Of a DNA stretch of 64,000 nucleotides, positions 37,806 to 48,469 are shown piece by piece (positions within the stretch are counted from its first letter, which is position 1; each line of letters begins with the position of its first letter). The stretch is from Sporopachydermia quercuum. Lineage: Eukaryota > Ascomycota > Sporopachydermiomycetes > Sporopachydermiales > Sporopachydermiaceae. Location of the stretch: the NCBI GenBank assembly GCA_001599295.1, contig BCGN01000003.1:1031148-1095147 (forward strand), given 5' to 3'. The notes beneath the pieces were generated by a model that was given only the letters and a program-made list of their open reading frames with translations, was not told the DNA's origin and searched no databases. Both the position numbers and the translations under genes were made by a program.

Positions 37806-39683
37806 ATGGCTTCTCAATCAAATTCGATAACTCCTGAAAGCAGCCGCTCATCCTACCAAAATGAGAATGCTTCTGCTGAATATGAACCTAGAGAACTAGT
37901 TCAAGGTGATCTAGGCAATGCTGCTACTCCGTTACCCAATGATTCAAGCAACAGAAGCACTAGAGTGAGAAGCAAATCAAACGTTTCTATCTTCTCTATA
38001 CAATCTGTTCCAAGAATGCATAGAAGGGGCATATTCGGCTCGTTGGCTATACTACCAGAATTTAATGAACCAAGAGATTACCCTCCGAATATCAAATGGA
38101 TAATAGTTATGATTGTTGCGGCAGGAGCCATGATTGCTCCTATGGGCACATCTATTATTTTTCCAGCTATATCAGAATTATCGGAAGATTTTGAAGTTGG
38201 ATCTTCCACTGTGAATATATCAGTGGGTGTTTACTTATTAGCAATGGGCATTTTCCCGCTGTGGTGGTCATCGTTTTCAGAAACATTTGGCAGGAGATCA
38301 ATTTATCTTTTATCCTTCTCAATGTACGTTGCATTTACTATTGGTTGTGCATTGAGTAAATCAATCGGAATGTTTATTGGTTTCAGATTACTAGCTGGAG
38401 GATCTGCCGCTTCAGTTCAAGCTGTTGGGGCAGGAACTATTGGCGATATTTATATTCCTACTGAACGTGGGTCGGCCATGGGTTGGTACTATTTGGGGCC
38501 TTTGATGGGACCTTTGCTAGCGCCAATAATTGGTGGGCTGCTTACTACCAGATGGGACTGGAGAGCAACACAATGGTTTTTAGTGATTTTGGGTGCCGTT
38601 ATATTAGCTTTAATTTTTTCTGCTTTGCCAGAAACATTGAGACGTGCTGATATGGATGCCTCAGCGAATAATACTACTGACCGCTCAAGAGGAACAAGAC
38701 CAGGCCCAGAGACATTGAGAAACAGCGAACCTCAGGATAAATCTAGGGATGACTTAGCTGAAATTGAAACCGGTGGTGAACTTGATGGAGATTTATTAAC
38801 ACCTTATGAAGTTGAGAAACCTCTGGCTGATCCTAGTATTCCTATTCTAACTAAAGTGCCTTCGATTCGCCGAGTTCCAACTATCCACTCTATTAATCGA
38901 AATAGAGGAGACTCTAATGTTCATGAAAGCCAGTTTAGCAAAAAAATAAATCGAATTAAAAAAGTGCAACTTCCTTCTAGAGCCACAGCTTGGGAACAGT
39001 TTTACTTTTATTTCATTAGACCCACTGAAAGCTTGAAGTTTCTAAGGTATCCTCCTGTGATGTTGTCTATTTGGTACTCGGCTGTTGTGTTCTTTATCTT
39101 ATATTTCAACAATATCTCTGTGGAACACGCTTTTTCAAAAGAGCCGTATGACTTTAACTCAACTATCATTGGTCTGATGTATATTCCTAATTCTGTTGGT
39201 TACATACTATCATCAATTATTGGTGGTAGATGGTCCGATTATATAGTAGTTCGTCAGAAAAAGAAAAATAATGGTGTTTTGATTCCTGAAGAAAGAATAG
39301 CAGAAAATGTTTTCCTTGCTGCTATTTTGATTCCAATCTCTCTTCTAATTTTTGGTTGGACTCTTAATTATAAAGTGCATTGGGTCTTCCCATTGATAGG
39401 AACATTCTTATTTGGTATTGGTTCTATGATAGTGTTCGGTGCTACTATGACTTATCTTGTTGATACATTACCAGGAAGAGGAGCAAGTGGAGTTGCTGTG
39501 AATAATTTTTGGAGAATGATATTTGCAGCTATAGCTACTTTTGTTACTGATCCTGCTATTAAGGGATTCCATGGTATTGGCTGGGTGTATACATTTTTGA
39601 CTGGTCTTAGCATATTGTCTATATTAGCCTTGTGGGCTATCAAGAGATGGGGTCCTTATTGGAGAGATACAGTTTCTATATAA
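37806..39683 (+). CDS. QDR3: DHA1-family MFS exporter, QDR3/DTR1-like
   Basis: A 625-residue 12-helix transporter. After a ~95-residue polar N-terminus come helices 1-6 (residues ~98-280) with the MFS loop motif 'SETFGRRSIY', 'GFRLLAGGSAAS' and 'PLMGPLLAPIIGG' (motif C). A large cytosolic loop (~280-390) separates them from helices 7-12. The 'PMGTSIIFPAI' and 'LLAMGIFPLWWSSF' stretches point to the QDR3/DTR1/AQR-type H+ antiporters that move drugs, polyamines or dityrosine. FIG1 is the next gene; in S. cerevisiae FIG1 (YBR040W) and QDR3 (YBR043C) are also close, which favours QDR3 (689 aa). Substrate is not deducible. Confidence 0.85.
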   Translation: MASQSNSITPESSRSSYQNENASAEYEPRELVQGDLGNAATPLPNDSSNRSTRVRSKSNVSIFSIQSVPRMHRRGIFGSLAILPEFNEPRDYPPNIKWIIVMIVAAGAMIAPMGTSIIFPAISELSEDFEVGSSTVNISVGVYLLAMGIFPLWWSSFSETFGRRSIYLLSFSMYVAFTIGCALSKSIGMFIGFRLLAGGSAASVQAVGAGTIGDIYIPTERGSAMGWYYLGPLMGPLLAPIIGGLLTTRWDWRATQWFLVILGAVILALIFSALPETLRRADMDASANNTTDRSRGTRPGPETLRNSEPQDKSRDDLAEIETGGELDGDLLTPYEVEKPLADPSIPILTKVPSIRRVPTIHSINRNRGDSNVHESQFSKKINRIKKVQLPSRATAWEQFYFYFIRPTESLKFLRYPPVMLSIWYSAVVFFILYFNNISVEHAFSKEPYDFNSTIIGLMYIPNSVGYILSSIIGGRWSDYIVVRQKKKNNGVLIPEERIAENVFLAAILIPISLLIFGWTLNYKVHWVFPLIGTFLFGIGSMIVFGATMTYLVDTLPGRGASGVAVNNFWRMIFAAIATFVTDPAIKGFHGIGWVYTFLTGLSILSILALWAIKRWGPYWRDTVSI

Positions 39684-40606
39684 TAGAGAAGAAATATTTT
39701 GGAGGTATAGTGGGCATTTTTGTATTTATAATAAATAGTATAGTTTTGGTATGGTGATATCACGCTGTACATCGAGTCCCGCGATATTGCATGGTGGTTT
39801 CTGGGTCAGAGCTAGAAGAAACCAAATAGGTAAAANAATTGANCTTACGATGGATTTGAAACATTCATTAGGGGGGTTTGTTTGATTCTTGTTGTAATTA
39901 TGAAACTGGATAGAACAGTGTATGAAACAATCTTGGCGGGGAGCTTGAAACTGCTTCCTCTCGAGACTTCATTTAAAATTTTGTACCTGCATTGACTCTG
40001 CATTATTATAAACTATATTTCAAAGAAAACAAAACTGTATCATTATAAAAGGCACTATCTTCCTTTCTATGCTCCAGAGACTTTTAAGATTGATTTTGAC
40101 CAATAATACAATATAATCATGTGCTATTAGTGTCAGTATTTACTTCCTTGAATACAGATTATTCTCATAGGGTGAGCTGCATTCACTTTCTTGCTAAGCT
40201 CAAGTTGAACTTTATTTTCTAACTAGGATGAACCTAATGCATAAAGTTTCGGGTTAGGATGTGATAGAAAAGTTTCAGAGTGGATTAGCAATGATCAAAC
40301 AGAGAAGAAATAACTGCTAAGTAAATGAGTTATACTCGTATTTCTTTTTCCATTTCTATTTATATTTAATATACTGTTTTCATATAACATAAATATGATC
40401 AATCTAAATACTAGTACTAAACTTAGTTGAAACTAGATCGCTGGTAGCAACTTTCATCATGGAATGATATAAAGGGACAATCATCTTCCCTTCTAATTCC
40501 TACTGATTCCTAATCACAATTCTTTTGATGTATTTATGATTTCAACCCTTTGCAATTAAAATAAGCAACAAAAATCCACTTAAAAAATCAGAGCAACAAT
40601 AGTTCA
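39684..40606. other. Intergenic, FIG1 promoter
   Basis: About 920 bases between two plus-strand genes. It contains the TGAAAC cluster described separately. No other gene is seen; two ambiguous bases lie near 39836-39843. Confidence 0.5.
39857..40434. promoter_or_regulatory. Cluster of pheromone-response-like elements upstream of FIG1
   Basis: TGAAACA occurs at 39857-39863 and 39923-39929. TGAAACT occurs at 39901-39907, 39946-39952 and 40428-40434, and its complement AGTTTCA at 40271-40277. TGAAACA is the Ste12 pheromone-response element in S. cerevisiae. Six copies of the TGAAAC core in about 580 bases greatly exceeds chance (well under one expected). FIG1 is a classic mating-induced gene, so this is likely its control region. 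Confidence 0.65.
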
Positions 40607-40810
40607 ATGCCAGATTTTGATCGTCAAGATTTAGTTAAACAAAGTATTTCAATAGAAGAAAAGAATGTTTGGAAAATTCGTCCTAACCCGCCTTTTAACA
40701 TCATTCACATTCCCATGTCTTATTGTTACGCTTTTTCTCCTGATATTTCTTCTTCTGGGAAGTACAGCACCAGGAGGAGCATACTCAGATATTTTCTTTG
40801 TCAGTTTTAA
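40607..40810 (+). other. Upstream ORF overlapping the FIG1 start
   Basis: A 67-codon frame (MPDFDRQDLV...) starts 58 bases before the FIG1 ATG, in a different reading frame, and ends 145 bases inside FIG1. The peptide has no recognisable family. If the mRNA begins upstream of 40607, scanning ribosomes would meet this ATG first and bypass FIG1. If transcription begins between 40607 and 40665 it is irrelevant. Confidence 0.4.
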
Positions 40811-41438
40811 GTTCAACCAAAACTCAACTCTTTATCCTTCAATAGAAAAGTCATATGAGGCATACAATATTACAGACCTAGAAGACTTAGAAGTCAGAGC
40901 TGGGTACTTAGGCCTTTGCCTTGTAACCAACGATATGGTCCAATGTTCATCAACAAACAATGCTCACAGAAATCTNAAAAACCTACCAGCGGTAAGCATA
41001 TTTTCCAAGTCGAATGATCTTGCTTCCGTAGATTTGGTGTCAATGGGAGTCTTGTTCTCAAAGGAAGCAGTGACACCTAATCTGTTGATTGCCGTTTTGG
41101 TGGGAGTATCATTGACTTTTATGTCTTCCATTTATTGTTCCTGCTCCCTTTTACCTGGTAACACTAAGATGTTGAAAGTGAGGGTGATTCTAGCTTTACT
41201 GACAGCATTTCTATGGGGTCTCGGTTCACTCTGGAACAAGATCGCTAGTGATCTTACTGAAGATGTTGTTCCGCCTGCAAGTTTGCAAATCGTTCAGACC
41301 TCCACAGGAAACAGAGCTGAAGTTTTGGCATGGCTCAGTTTTGCTTTCCTTTGTTATGTATTTATTTCTTCTGTGTTTGCTTTGATCAAGCATCTCAAGA
41401 TGAAAACTGAACTTCAGGATCCGGAGTTAAAGGTATGA
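40665..41438 (+). CDS. FIG1: Fig1-family mating membrane protein
   Basis: A 257-residue claudin-like protein with four hydrophobic helices at residues ~12-34, ~140-160, ~170-190 and ~222-243. The extracellular loop between helices 1 and 2 holds the Fig1 signature 'GYLGLCLVTNDMVQC' (G-x-x-G-x-C ... C) and N-glycosylation sequons (NST, NIT). S. cerevisiae Fig1 (298 aa) supports low-affinity Ca2+ influx and membrane fusion during mating. The short charged C-terminus ends 'DPELKV'. The upstream pheromone-element cluster fits this role. One codon contains N. The ATG at 40665 gives a short cytosolic lead before helix 1, as expected. Confidence 0.92.
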   Translation: MFGKFVLTRLLTSFTFPCLIVTLFLLIFLLLGSTAPGGAYSDIFFVSFKFNQNSTLYPSIEKSYEAYNITDLEDLEVRAGYLGLCLVTNDMVQCSSTNNAHRNXKNLPAVSIFSKSNDLASVDLVSMGVLFSKEAVTPNLLIAVLVGVSLTFMSSIYCSCSLLPGNTKMLKVRVILALLTAFLWGLGSLWNKIASDLTEDVVPPASLQIVQTSTGNRAEVLAWLSFAFLCYVFISSVFALIKHLKMKTELQDPELKV

Positions 41439-42657
41439 GAGGATGGTATGATCTGTGGTTTTTCCGGCCCTGCAAATCGACTTAGTATATTTTTACGTGC
41501 TTAAGTGAAAGACACCATAGTATTATCCTATTAGTTACTTAAATAAATTGCATTATTAATATTAAACTCATTTGCCTTGTCATTGTTAATAGGATTGGAG
41601 CCCCACAAATGCTGCTAACCTTTATACAATTGCATGCACCAATATGCAGATATTACTCTATTGCATAATCAGGCATCTAGCCAGGAAATCTCGGAAATGA
41701 TGACTACCTGTTAACTAATTCAACCAATACTCTCCCACATACTTTGAAACTGATTAGTAAGTTCATTAAAGCACTATTTAGAAGAAAACTCATTGTTTGA
41801 CCAAAAAGCACTCATTATGCTTTCGTCCAGGTTAGTCTTCTCTCTCCCCTCCAATATATCTTTCCATCCCTACGGTATGATTCTGCTCATCATCTCGCAA
41901 TTCCACCTCTAATTGAAATCACGTAATCATTAAATCATGACCCCAACTTAGGAAGTTACCCGGGTCCGGCTCATCCACTATCGAATTACACTTTTTCTAG
42001 AAAAATTTCACACCGAAAGCGGCGTTGGATTATCACAGATATTCACACACACTTCAAGTCTCTTATTCATTATTACGCCCTATGTGCGTTATTAGCTATC
42101 TCTTCATACCAAATACTTGTATTCTTACCTAATGTGTTGTTATATAAGTCTCCATAGTATTCCTTCAGGCTGATTTGGTATTCTTATTTCTTATTAAGAG
42201 TAAATCTTCTTTGAGTAAATCTTGAGCAAATACTTACTACCTATCTGCCCTCCTCTCGTGTTATTATGGGATTTGAAAGGCAAACTGTACTGATTGATAC
42301 TGAGTGAGAATAGTTGAATACAATTACAGGAAGCTACAATACTGTTTAAACGTCAGGGAAATAGTAGTAGTGTTTATGCGAAGGTGCTTACTTGTTCTGT
42401 AACTGAATATAAGAAAGACTATTACAGGTTAGTCATTTTAAAGAAATATATAGANAGTGATAGGTGTTTCTGATAGGTATTGTTGCAACTACAGTGACTT
42501 CAGTTATTTGCTATTCTTGATCACACACTTTGAATATTAAGGATTTGTTATTACCTTCCGCTGTTGTTATTCGTACATATTCAACAAGCAATCGTTCAGC
42601 ATCTGCATTTATTCTGTTTGGTCTGTTTGTACTGTTTATACTGTTAATTTACCGACG
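41439..42657. other. Intergenic, MDJ1 promoter
   Basis: About 1.2 kb with no supported gene. A GC-rich patch 'acccgggtccgg' lies at about 41958-41969, next to the heat-shock-like element described separately. Confidence 0.5.
41995..42002. promoter_or_regulatory. Heat-shock-element-like TTCTAGAA upstream of MDJ1
   Basis: TTCTAGAA is a pair of inverted nGAAn units in the arrangement bound by Hsf1, with an A-rich TTTC string after it. It lies about 655 bases upstream of MDJ1, whose S. cerevisiae counterpart is heat-inducible. Only two perfect units are present, so the call is weak. Confidence 0.3.
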
Positions 42658-44097
42658 ATGGCTTCTTTCAGACTGATAGCTCTGCCCAGCCGTTGTTTGA
42701 GTCGATATGGCAAACCAACAGCATTTGGATCGACAAACAACTACTTCCAACAAATAACTTGCCGGTCATTCCATACATCAGGTATAAATAATGCAGTCTC
42801 AGACCCTTATGGAGAATTAGGAGTTAAGAAAGACGCATCAGCTGCAGAAATCAAAAAAGCATACTACAAACTTGCAAAACAGTATCATCCAGATATCAAT
42901 AAAGAAAAAGATGCTGAGAAGAAGTTTCACGACATTCAAGAAGCATATGAAATCTTATCAGACCCTAAAAAGAAAGAACAGTTTGATCAGTTTGGATCTT
43001 ATAGTGAACAAGGGGCTGGTGGTTTCAACCCTCAAGGAGGGTTTAGTGGTTTCCATGGTTTTGGCGGCGGTAGTGGCAGCCCTTTTGGATTTGATATCAA
43101 TTTGGAAGATCTGTTTAGTGAAATGTCAGGAGGAGGTGGACGTAGAAGAAGCGATCGAAATTATGTCACTGAATACGTTGGTGATGATGTCGAAGTGGTG
43201 AAAACCATCTCTCTCAAAGAAGCAGTATTCGGAACAAGCACTAAAGTTGAATATGAAGTGAATGACACTTGTCCTACTTGTGACGGTACTGGATTGAAAG
43301 AAGGAAGGAAGAGATCTACTTGTCGCGTCTGTAAAGGTTCTGGTATGGCTGTTCATGCTATGCAAGGTGGATTCCGCATGACATCAACTTGTTCGAATTG
43401 TGGTGGTTCCGGTGTAGAAATCAGTCCTGGAGATCAATGTGGAAGCTGCCATGCTCACGGTGTGGTTCACAAGAGAAAATCCACAGAAATTGACATCCCC
43501 TGTGGTGTCAGTGATGGAACCAGGCTCAAGGTTTCAGGAGAAGGTGATGCACCTTTTGACGCTTTGAAAGCTTCTAATGTCAGATTGAGGAAAGGTGATT
43601 TGATTGTTCGTATTAGAATCAAAGGTGACCAAGATTTCACTAGAAAAGGTAACGATTTGATATTCAAATGCAAGATTCCGATGACTACTGCTGCTCTAGG
43701 AGGAAGAGTAGAAGTTCCTACAATCGATGGAGAGAATTTGCGTATAAATGTCAATTCTGGAACTCAAAACGGCACCCATGTCACTGTACCCGGTAAAGGT
43801 TATCCTCAATTGAATAGGAAGTCATCCAGAGGTGATTTGATGATTAATTTTGAGGTGGAAACACCTAGACCTACTAATGCTACTCAGATTGCTTTATTAG
43901 AAGCATTGGCTGATGCTTTTAATGATTCAAAGGCTAAGAGAGCTGATCCATCGTGGAGTGCTGCTCATGCAGAATCTGAAAACAACGCCGAAACTTCTGG
44001 TGATTCTAATCATGTTTCCAAGTTGAAGAGAATCGAGAAGTTCTTAGGTGAAGCATTCAAGAAGATCACTCATCAAGAAGAAGATAAGAACAAATAA
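42658..44097 (+). CDS. MDJ1: Mitochondrial DnaJ/Hsp40 co-chaperone Mdj1
   Basis: A 479-residue class A J-protein. The N-terminal ~45 residues are a mitochondrial presequence (Arg/Ser/Phe-rich, 'CRSFHTSGI'). The J domain (~48-115) has 'QYHPDINKEKD', with HPD to stimulate Hsp70. A Gly/Phe linker and the zinc-binding region follow, with four Cys pairs: CPTCDGTG, CRVCKGSG, CSNCGGSG and a variant CGSCHAHG. Two beta-rich substrate-binding domains and a C-terminal Lys-rich helix end the protein. S. cerevisiae Mdj1 is 511 aa and partners with Ssc1 in matrix protein folding. The last zinc repeat lacks the usual second Gly pattern, a modest variation. Confidence 0.96.
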   Translation: MASFRLIALPSRCLSRYGKPTAFGSTNNYFQQITCRSFHTSGINNAVSDPYGELGVKKDASAAEIKKAYYKLAKQYHPDINKEKDAEKKFHDIQEAYEILSDPKKKEQFDQFGSYSEQGAGGFNPQGGFSGFHGFGGGSGSPFGFDINLEDLFSEMSGGGGRRRSDRNYVTEYVGDDVEVVKTISLKEAVFGTSTKVEYEVNDTCPTCDGTGLKEGRKRSTCRVCKGSGMAVHAMQGGFRMTSTCSNCGGSGVEISPGDQCGSCHAHGVVHKRKSTEIDIPCGVSDGTRLKVSGEGDAPFDALKASNVRLRKGDLIVRIRIKGDQDFTRKGNDLIFKCKIPMTTAALGGRVEVPTIDGENLRINVNSGTQNGTHVTVPGKGYPQLNRKSSRGDLMINFEVETPRPTNATQIALLEALADAFNDSKAKRADPSWSAAHAESENNAETSGDSNHVSKLKRIEKFLGEAFKKITHQEEDKNK

Positions 44098-44841
44098 ATG
44101 AGTATAACAAATAAATGAGTATTCATAGCTTATTGCAAGAGTCAAAATAAGCATAGAAATATTTTCTATTATGAGTCATTGAGCTTTCCATTAGCTGGCC
44201 TTCTAGATAAATGATTTCGAAGAGTAAAACTCTGAGATATAAGAAGTATATTGGTTGTATCCGGAAACAAGAATACTTGTATTAGATTATAGGAGTTCGT
44301 GTGTTTTATATCATTAATATGGTATTTCATGCTCAGTCATATTATATTCTATTCACGTCAGTGTTCATGTTAATACTGTCATACAAGCATCTTACCATGG
44401 TCAGATTTTTCTCTCAATGGATATTTCATTGTAATTCCAGCTAATGGTAATGCTATGCTATAAATGACTCATTGAAACTGGGTGTGTTGAGCGTTGAATA
44501 GAAATTCATTCAACCATCATTCGGTTTCTCCTTGTATATAGTATAAAAAATAAACTGAACAAATATTTAGTACAATGTGTTACCGAGATATAGAATATTT
44601 CTATCAGATTTGATTAACAAAACATGAATATATTTATCCTTATAGTCATTCCCTGTACCTACGTGTTACAAACGTACCCATAATATGATACTATTAATAA
44701 GTATTATCAGTATTATCAGTATTATCATTGAAATACTATTCATTTACTATGAACACAATTGACATGAGATTCTATAATCCAAGAAAACCACTGTCATTCC
44801 TCTTCCTTTACTTGTATATTATTATCAGCGCGAAATATGGC
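44098..44841. other. Convergent gap MDJ1/NUP2
   Basis: About 740 AT-rich bases between two 3' ends. Three 9-base units (tattatcag, tattatcag, tattatcat) lie at 44702-44728. No gene is seen. Confidence 0.5.
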
Positions 44842-47085
44842 CTACGACTTATTCTTCTCCAATGCTTCTAATAGCTCATCAGCAGCTGTGGCATCTTTAA
44901 CTCTACAGGCATAAGTTTCAATACCCTCGTCATTAAAACTGGGCACCCTAACGATCTTGTCACCCATCTTGCTATACGTAATTTCACTCTTCAGAAATGT
45001 ATTAAGTAATACTCTACCAGAGCCTTCTGCACGAAGTAAAGCTCGGGCCTTTTTGGTATCTTTGTGGACAAGAATTCTCAACATTCCAACCCCCTTTGCT
45101 TCAAATGGCTGAGGCTTAGATGCATCTACTAAATAAAGCTTTACTTTATGTTCGTATGCCACTTCTTCGTCTTCTTCCCCTGGTCCTTTCTCAGCAAATC
45201 CCAGCTGGGGTTCGGTTGGGATCACAATGTTTTCCTCTGCTTCATTTCCATCTCCTTCCGCGGCAGCTTCGCTTGCTACTGGTTGAGATTTAGGTGCAGA
45301 AAAGGCGAAGGAGGGTCCTGTAGAGCCGGAGGTGGCTCCGAATGAAAACGGTTTGACAGAGTTCGATCCGTTGCTTCCGCTGGCGTTGAGGGCAGCGGAA
45401 GATGGTGTAGTGGAAGCACCAAATCCAAATTTCGGAGCTGCAGCACCACTGGAAAACGAGAATCCAGTGGTAGCACCAAAGAGATTCTTGGGTTTCTCTG
45501 AGGTAGCCTCAGATGCTTCGGCACTTTTGGTGGTAGATGGTGTAAATGAAAACAATGGCTTTGCTGATGTAGCAGAAGAAGTTGCGTTTTCGTTGCTCTC
45601 ATTACTATCACTTGTAGTAGCACTGGGCGTGCCAAAAGATATCTTACTTTCTGGCTTCCAAGTGAAATCTTGAGTAACAGCTGGTTTACTGAACCCTGAC
45701 AAATTGACTTGGGGGCTATTGTTGCCAGGAGCAGTAAAAGAGAAGGCAGGTTTTGGTTTATCTTCATTACTGGATTTTTCACTTTCCGGAGAACCAGAAC
45801 CAGAAAGAGGCACTGGTGCAGAAACAAAAGCGTCTTGTTTTGATTTGCCGTCATTCTTCTCATCTTTCTCAGCAGGTTTGTCGAATTTGAAAACATTTGA
45901 AGCGGGTCCAGCTGGATTAAATACAAATGGGCTAGGGTTGGGTGGCGCATCAGTTTTGCCATTAGAAGCTGAGAAAGTGAAAGGACTATTCTTATCAACA
46001 GTGACTTTAGGAACAAAAGTCGGTTTTCCATTGGATGATTCAGCATTCTTATTAGATTTTATGGATGCCTCTTCTTTTTCCTCTTCATTCTTCTTTTCAG
46101 NTGCTGATTCCGATTTATGTTCTTCAGCTACTGGCCTAGAAGGTACAGTGAAAGAGAAAGGATTAGTTGACGTTACACCAAAGCCAAAACCAGTGGATGC
46201 AGGCTTTGATACAGGTTCTATAATCTTAGGAGCTGAAAAAGAAAATGCGGGTCTTGTATTCGATTCATCTGGTTTTGCTGACCCAGAGTTAGCAGTAGAA
46301 AATGAAAATGGCTTAGGGGTATCTTGCTGTTGATTGCTACTGGGAGCTCCAAACTGAGGTTGAGCAGAAGGTTTTGATGCATCGTTTGATTGCTTTTCAG
46401 AAAATGTACTACTACTAAAAAAAACCCCACTTTTGTTAGAGGTGTTTGTCGATGTAGTGGAATCATTAGGAATAGTATTACTAGTGGTACTGGTAGTAGA
46501 AGGTAAGGAAAACAAACCATTATTGATATCTTTAGCATATTTGATATACTTCTCGCATAGATCTGTGAAGTCGGCCACTTCATTTTTATTGATTACCTCA
46601 TTGATTTTGTTTTTGAATGCCTCATTAAGACTGAACAATTGAACTAACTTCTTGTTGCTAGAATCTGAATTGGAAGTAGGGTTAGAACTAAAGGGGCTAT
46701 TTGAAACGATATTGGAATTATTGGTAAATGACGTAACTTGTTTCGGTGAAAATGAAGGAATAGCACCAAATCCTGTTGAGGTTCCAAATGAAGGTTTTGC
46801 TACGCCATTCTTACCATCTAATCGTGATCGAGGCTTTGCTATCCTATAGTTTGACGTTAGATGATAGTCCTGAGGAACAATAGAATGATAGAATTTACAA
46901 GCAAAAGATCAACGGAATAGAAAAACGAATGTACAATGTTCAAATAACAAATGTATAACTTACTTTCTTCTGGATAAAGTAGCTGAGTCGGCCGTTGTTC
47001 TCATTTCAGCATCCTCATCATGGATATCTTCGTGTCCTTCATCATCTTTGGTGATTTGAAAGTGTGATGATCGTTTACCAGACAT
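44842..47085 (-). CDS. NUP2: Nucleoporin Nup2, two exons
   Basis: Exon 1 is 46964-47085 (MSGKRSSHF... to ...LSRRK). The intron is 46844-46963 (GTAAGT donor, TCTAAC branch site, TATAG acceptor). Exon 2 is 44842-46843. The spliced length is 707 aa; S. cerevisiae Nup2 has 720. The N-terminal 'SRRKIAKPRSR' created by the splice matches the Nup2 'NRRKIAMPKRR' Srp1-binding region. The centre is a long FG-repeat region (FGxG, FSFxAP, PFxF units). The last ~115 residues are a Ran-binding domain ('HKVKLYLVDAS', 'KGVGMLRILVHKDT', 'ARALLRAEGSGRVLLNT'). Nup2 helps release cargo and recycle importin-alpha at the nuclear basket. NUP2 and RPS25 are divergent, like YLR335W and YLR333C. Confidence 0.95.
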
Positions 47086-48148
47086 TGTGCCGAATATAAT
47101 ACAGTTTTATTCTTATCTTTGGGTGACTCAAAAACGTTTTTTCGGTTAAGTGGTGGTATCTCTTTCTAGCTGACTGGATTTATAATTTTTGCACTATAAA
47201 TTGAACATATACTTCTTCTTCTGCTTCTTTGAGTATGGATGTACAGCGTATAGGTTTGTAGCATAGATACTGGTATCAAACAATGCTAACTGAAAAGCTA
47301 GTTGGATGTACAGTAGGGGAACGTTCAATCTATTGAGAATCAATCAGTTATGCATCAAAATAGTGACTGAGTATCTATCTATTCAATAAATAAACTAGCT
47401 TTATGTATGTAAATGTATTGTATATTCATTATTAGTACAATCAATTGTGCCAAAGTATTGTAGTTCATTCAAATCCTGATTAGTTGCTTTAGTAACAAAA
47501 CATGTTGGAAAGTTATTCATAAACCGGGTAATGAGTAAAGCTTGAGGGTTATAATGGATATGCTCTTCACGTGCTTTTATATAGGTTATATAAGTGTCAC
47601 ATTTCTGTTATAAGTCAGGTTCAATGGTTTCCCAAACGGGTATATTCATTATTATTTTCTCTTTTTATCTTTTTTTTTATCATCTTCTGCAGTTCTGGAG
47701 TTGAATCAGATTGACGCACTAGGTCCTCAATGCTTGGAAGAGCCCAATGTGATTCGTGCTTGTATTGGTTTCTCTACTACTGTATAGAATAATATCTTGA
47801 ACTAGTTACTTGTTGTTTAAGATATCACTGAGATTCGATTGGAATTGTGGAATTGTTTTACTGCATCACAGAACCAAGGAATAAAGTATAGTCAAGTATG
47901 TATAATTGAGTTTCTATTGGGTTTGGTATTTGAAGACATTTGCACAAATTCAGCGGGGTTCGTGAGATTCAAGGAAGTATTCAACAGTCAAAAGGTGGAT
48001 TTAATTGTATCATAGTGAACTAGCTGATAGCAACGCATTACAACATACAGACGTGGAGATAACACACAAAGTGGTACATGTTTGCTTCATATATTAAAAC
48101 AACTCAATAGTGTTGTCTTTAGCAGTTTTGTTAACATGTTAATTTAGA
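47086..48148. promoter_or_regulatory. Divergent promoter region NUP2/RPS25
   Basis: About 1.06 kb. A CACGTG at 47568-47573 is followed by 'cttttatatagg', a possible TATA. A T-rich run (about 47654-47681) is typical of ribosomal-protein promoters. A likely RPS25 leader intron is listed separately. Confidence 0.45.
47896..48147 (+). other. Possible 5' UTR intron of RPS25
   Basis: A GTATGT donor at 47896-47901, a TTGTTAAC branch-like string near 48128-48135 and an AATTTAG acceptor ending at 48147, one base before the start codon, define a 252-base candidate. Ribosomal protein genes in yeasts often carry such introns. RNA evidence is lacking. Confidence 0.4.
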
Positions 48149-48469
48149 ATGCCACCTAAGATTCAACAAACAAAAGCCGCTAAGGCTGCCGCTGCCATGG
48201 CCGGTGGTAAGAAGTCCAAGAAGAAGTGGTCCAAGGGTAAGGTTAAGGACAAGGCCCAACACGTTGTCATCCTTGACCAAGAAAAATACGACAGAATCTT
48301 GAAGGAAGTTCCTACCTACAGATACGTTTCTGTCTCAACTTTAGTTGACAGATTGAAGATCGGAGGTTCTATCGCTAGAATTGCCATTAGACAATTAGAA
48401 AATGAAGGTATCATCAAGCCTATTGTTAAACACAGCAAGCAATACGTCTATGGTATGTTACAGATTTGA
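48149..48469 (+). CDS. RPS25: 40S ribosomal protein eS25 (Rps25)
   Basis: A 106-residue protein: [20 protein letters not shown], a Lys-rich stretch, then '[22 protein letters not shown]' and the winged-helix core ending '[11 protein letters not shown]', nearly identical to yeast Rps25 (108 aa). It sits on the 40S head and is needed for IRES-driven initiation. The codons are more biased and C-ending than in neighbours (AAG, GCC, GTC, ACC), consistent with high expression. In S. cerevisiae RPS25B (YLR333C) is divergent from NUP2 as here. Confidence 0.98.
   Translation: MPPKIQQTKAAKAAAAMAGGKKSKKKWSKGKVKDKAQHVVILDQEKYDRILKEVPTYRYVSVSTLVDRLKIGGSIARIAIRQLENEGIIKPIVKHSKQYVYGMLQI

Noticed and set aside
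43126-46333. Long frames antisense to MDJ1 and NUP2
   Set aside because: They are mirror frames produced by the repetitive, biased codons of the real genes.
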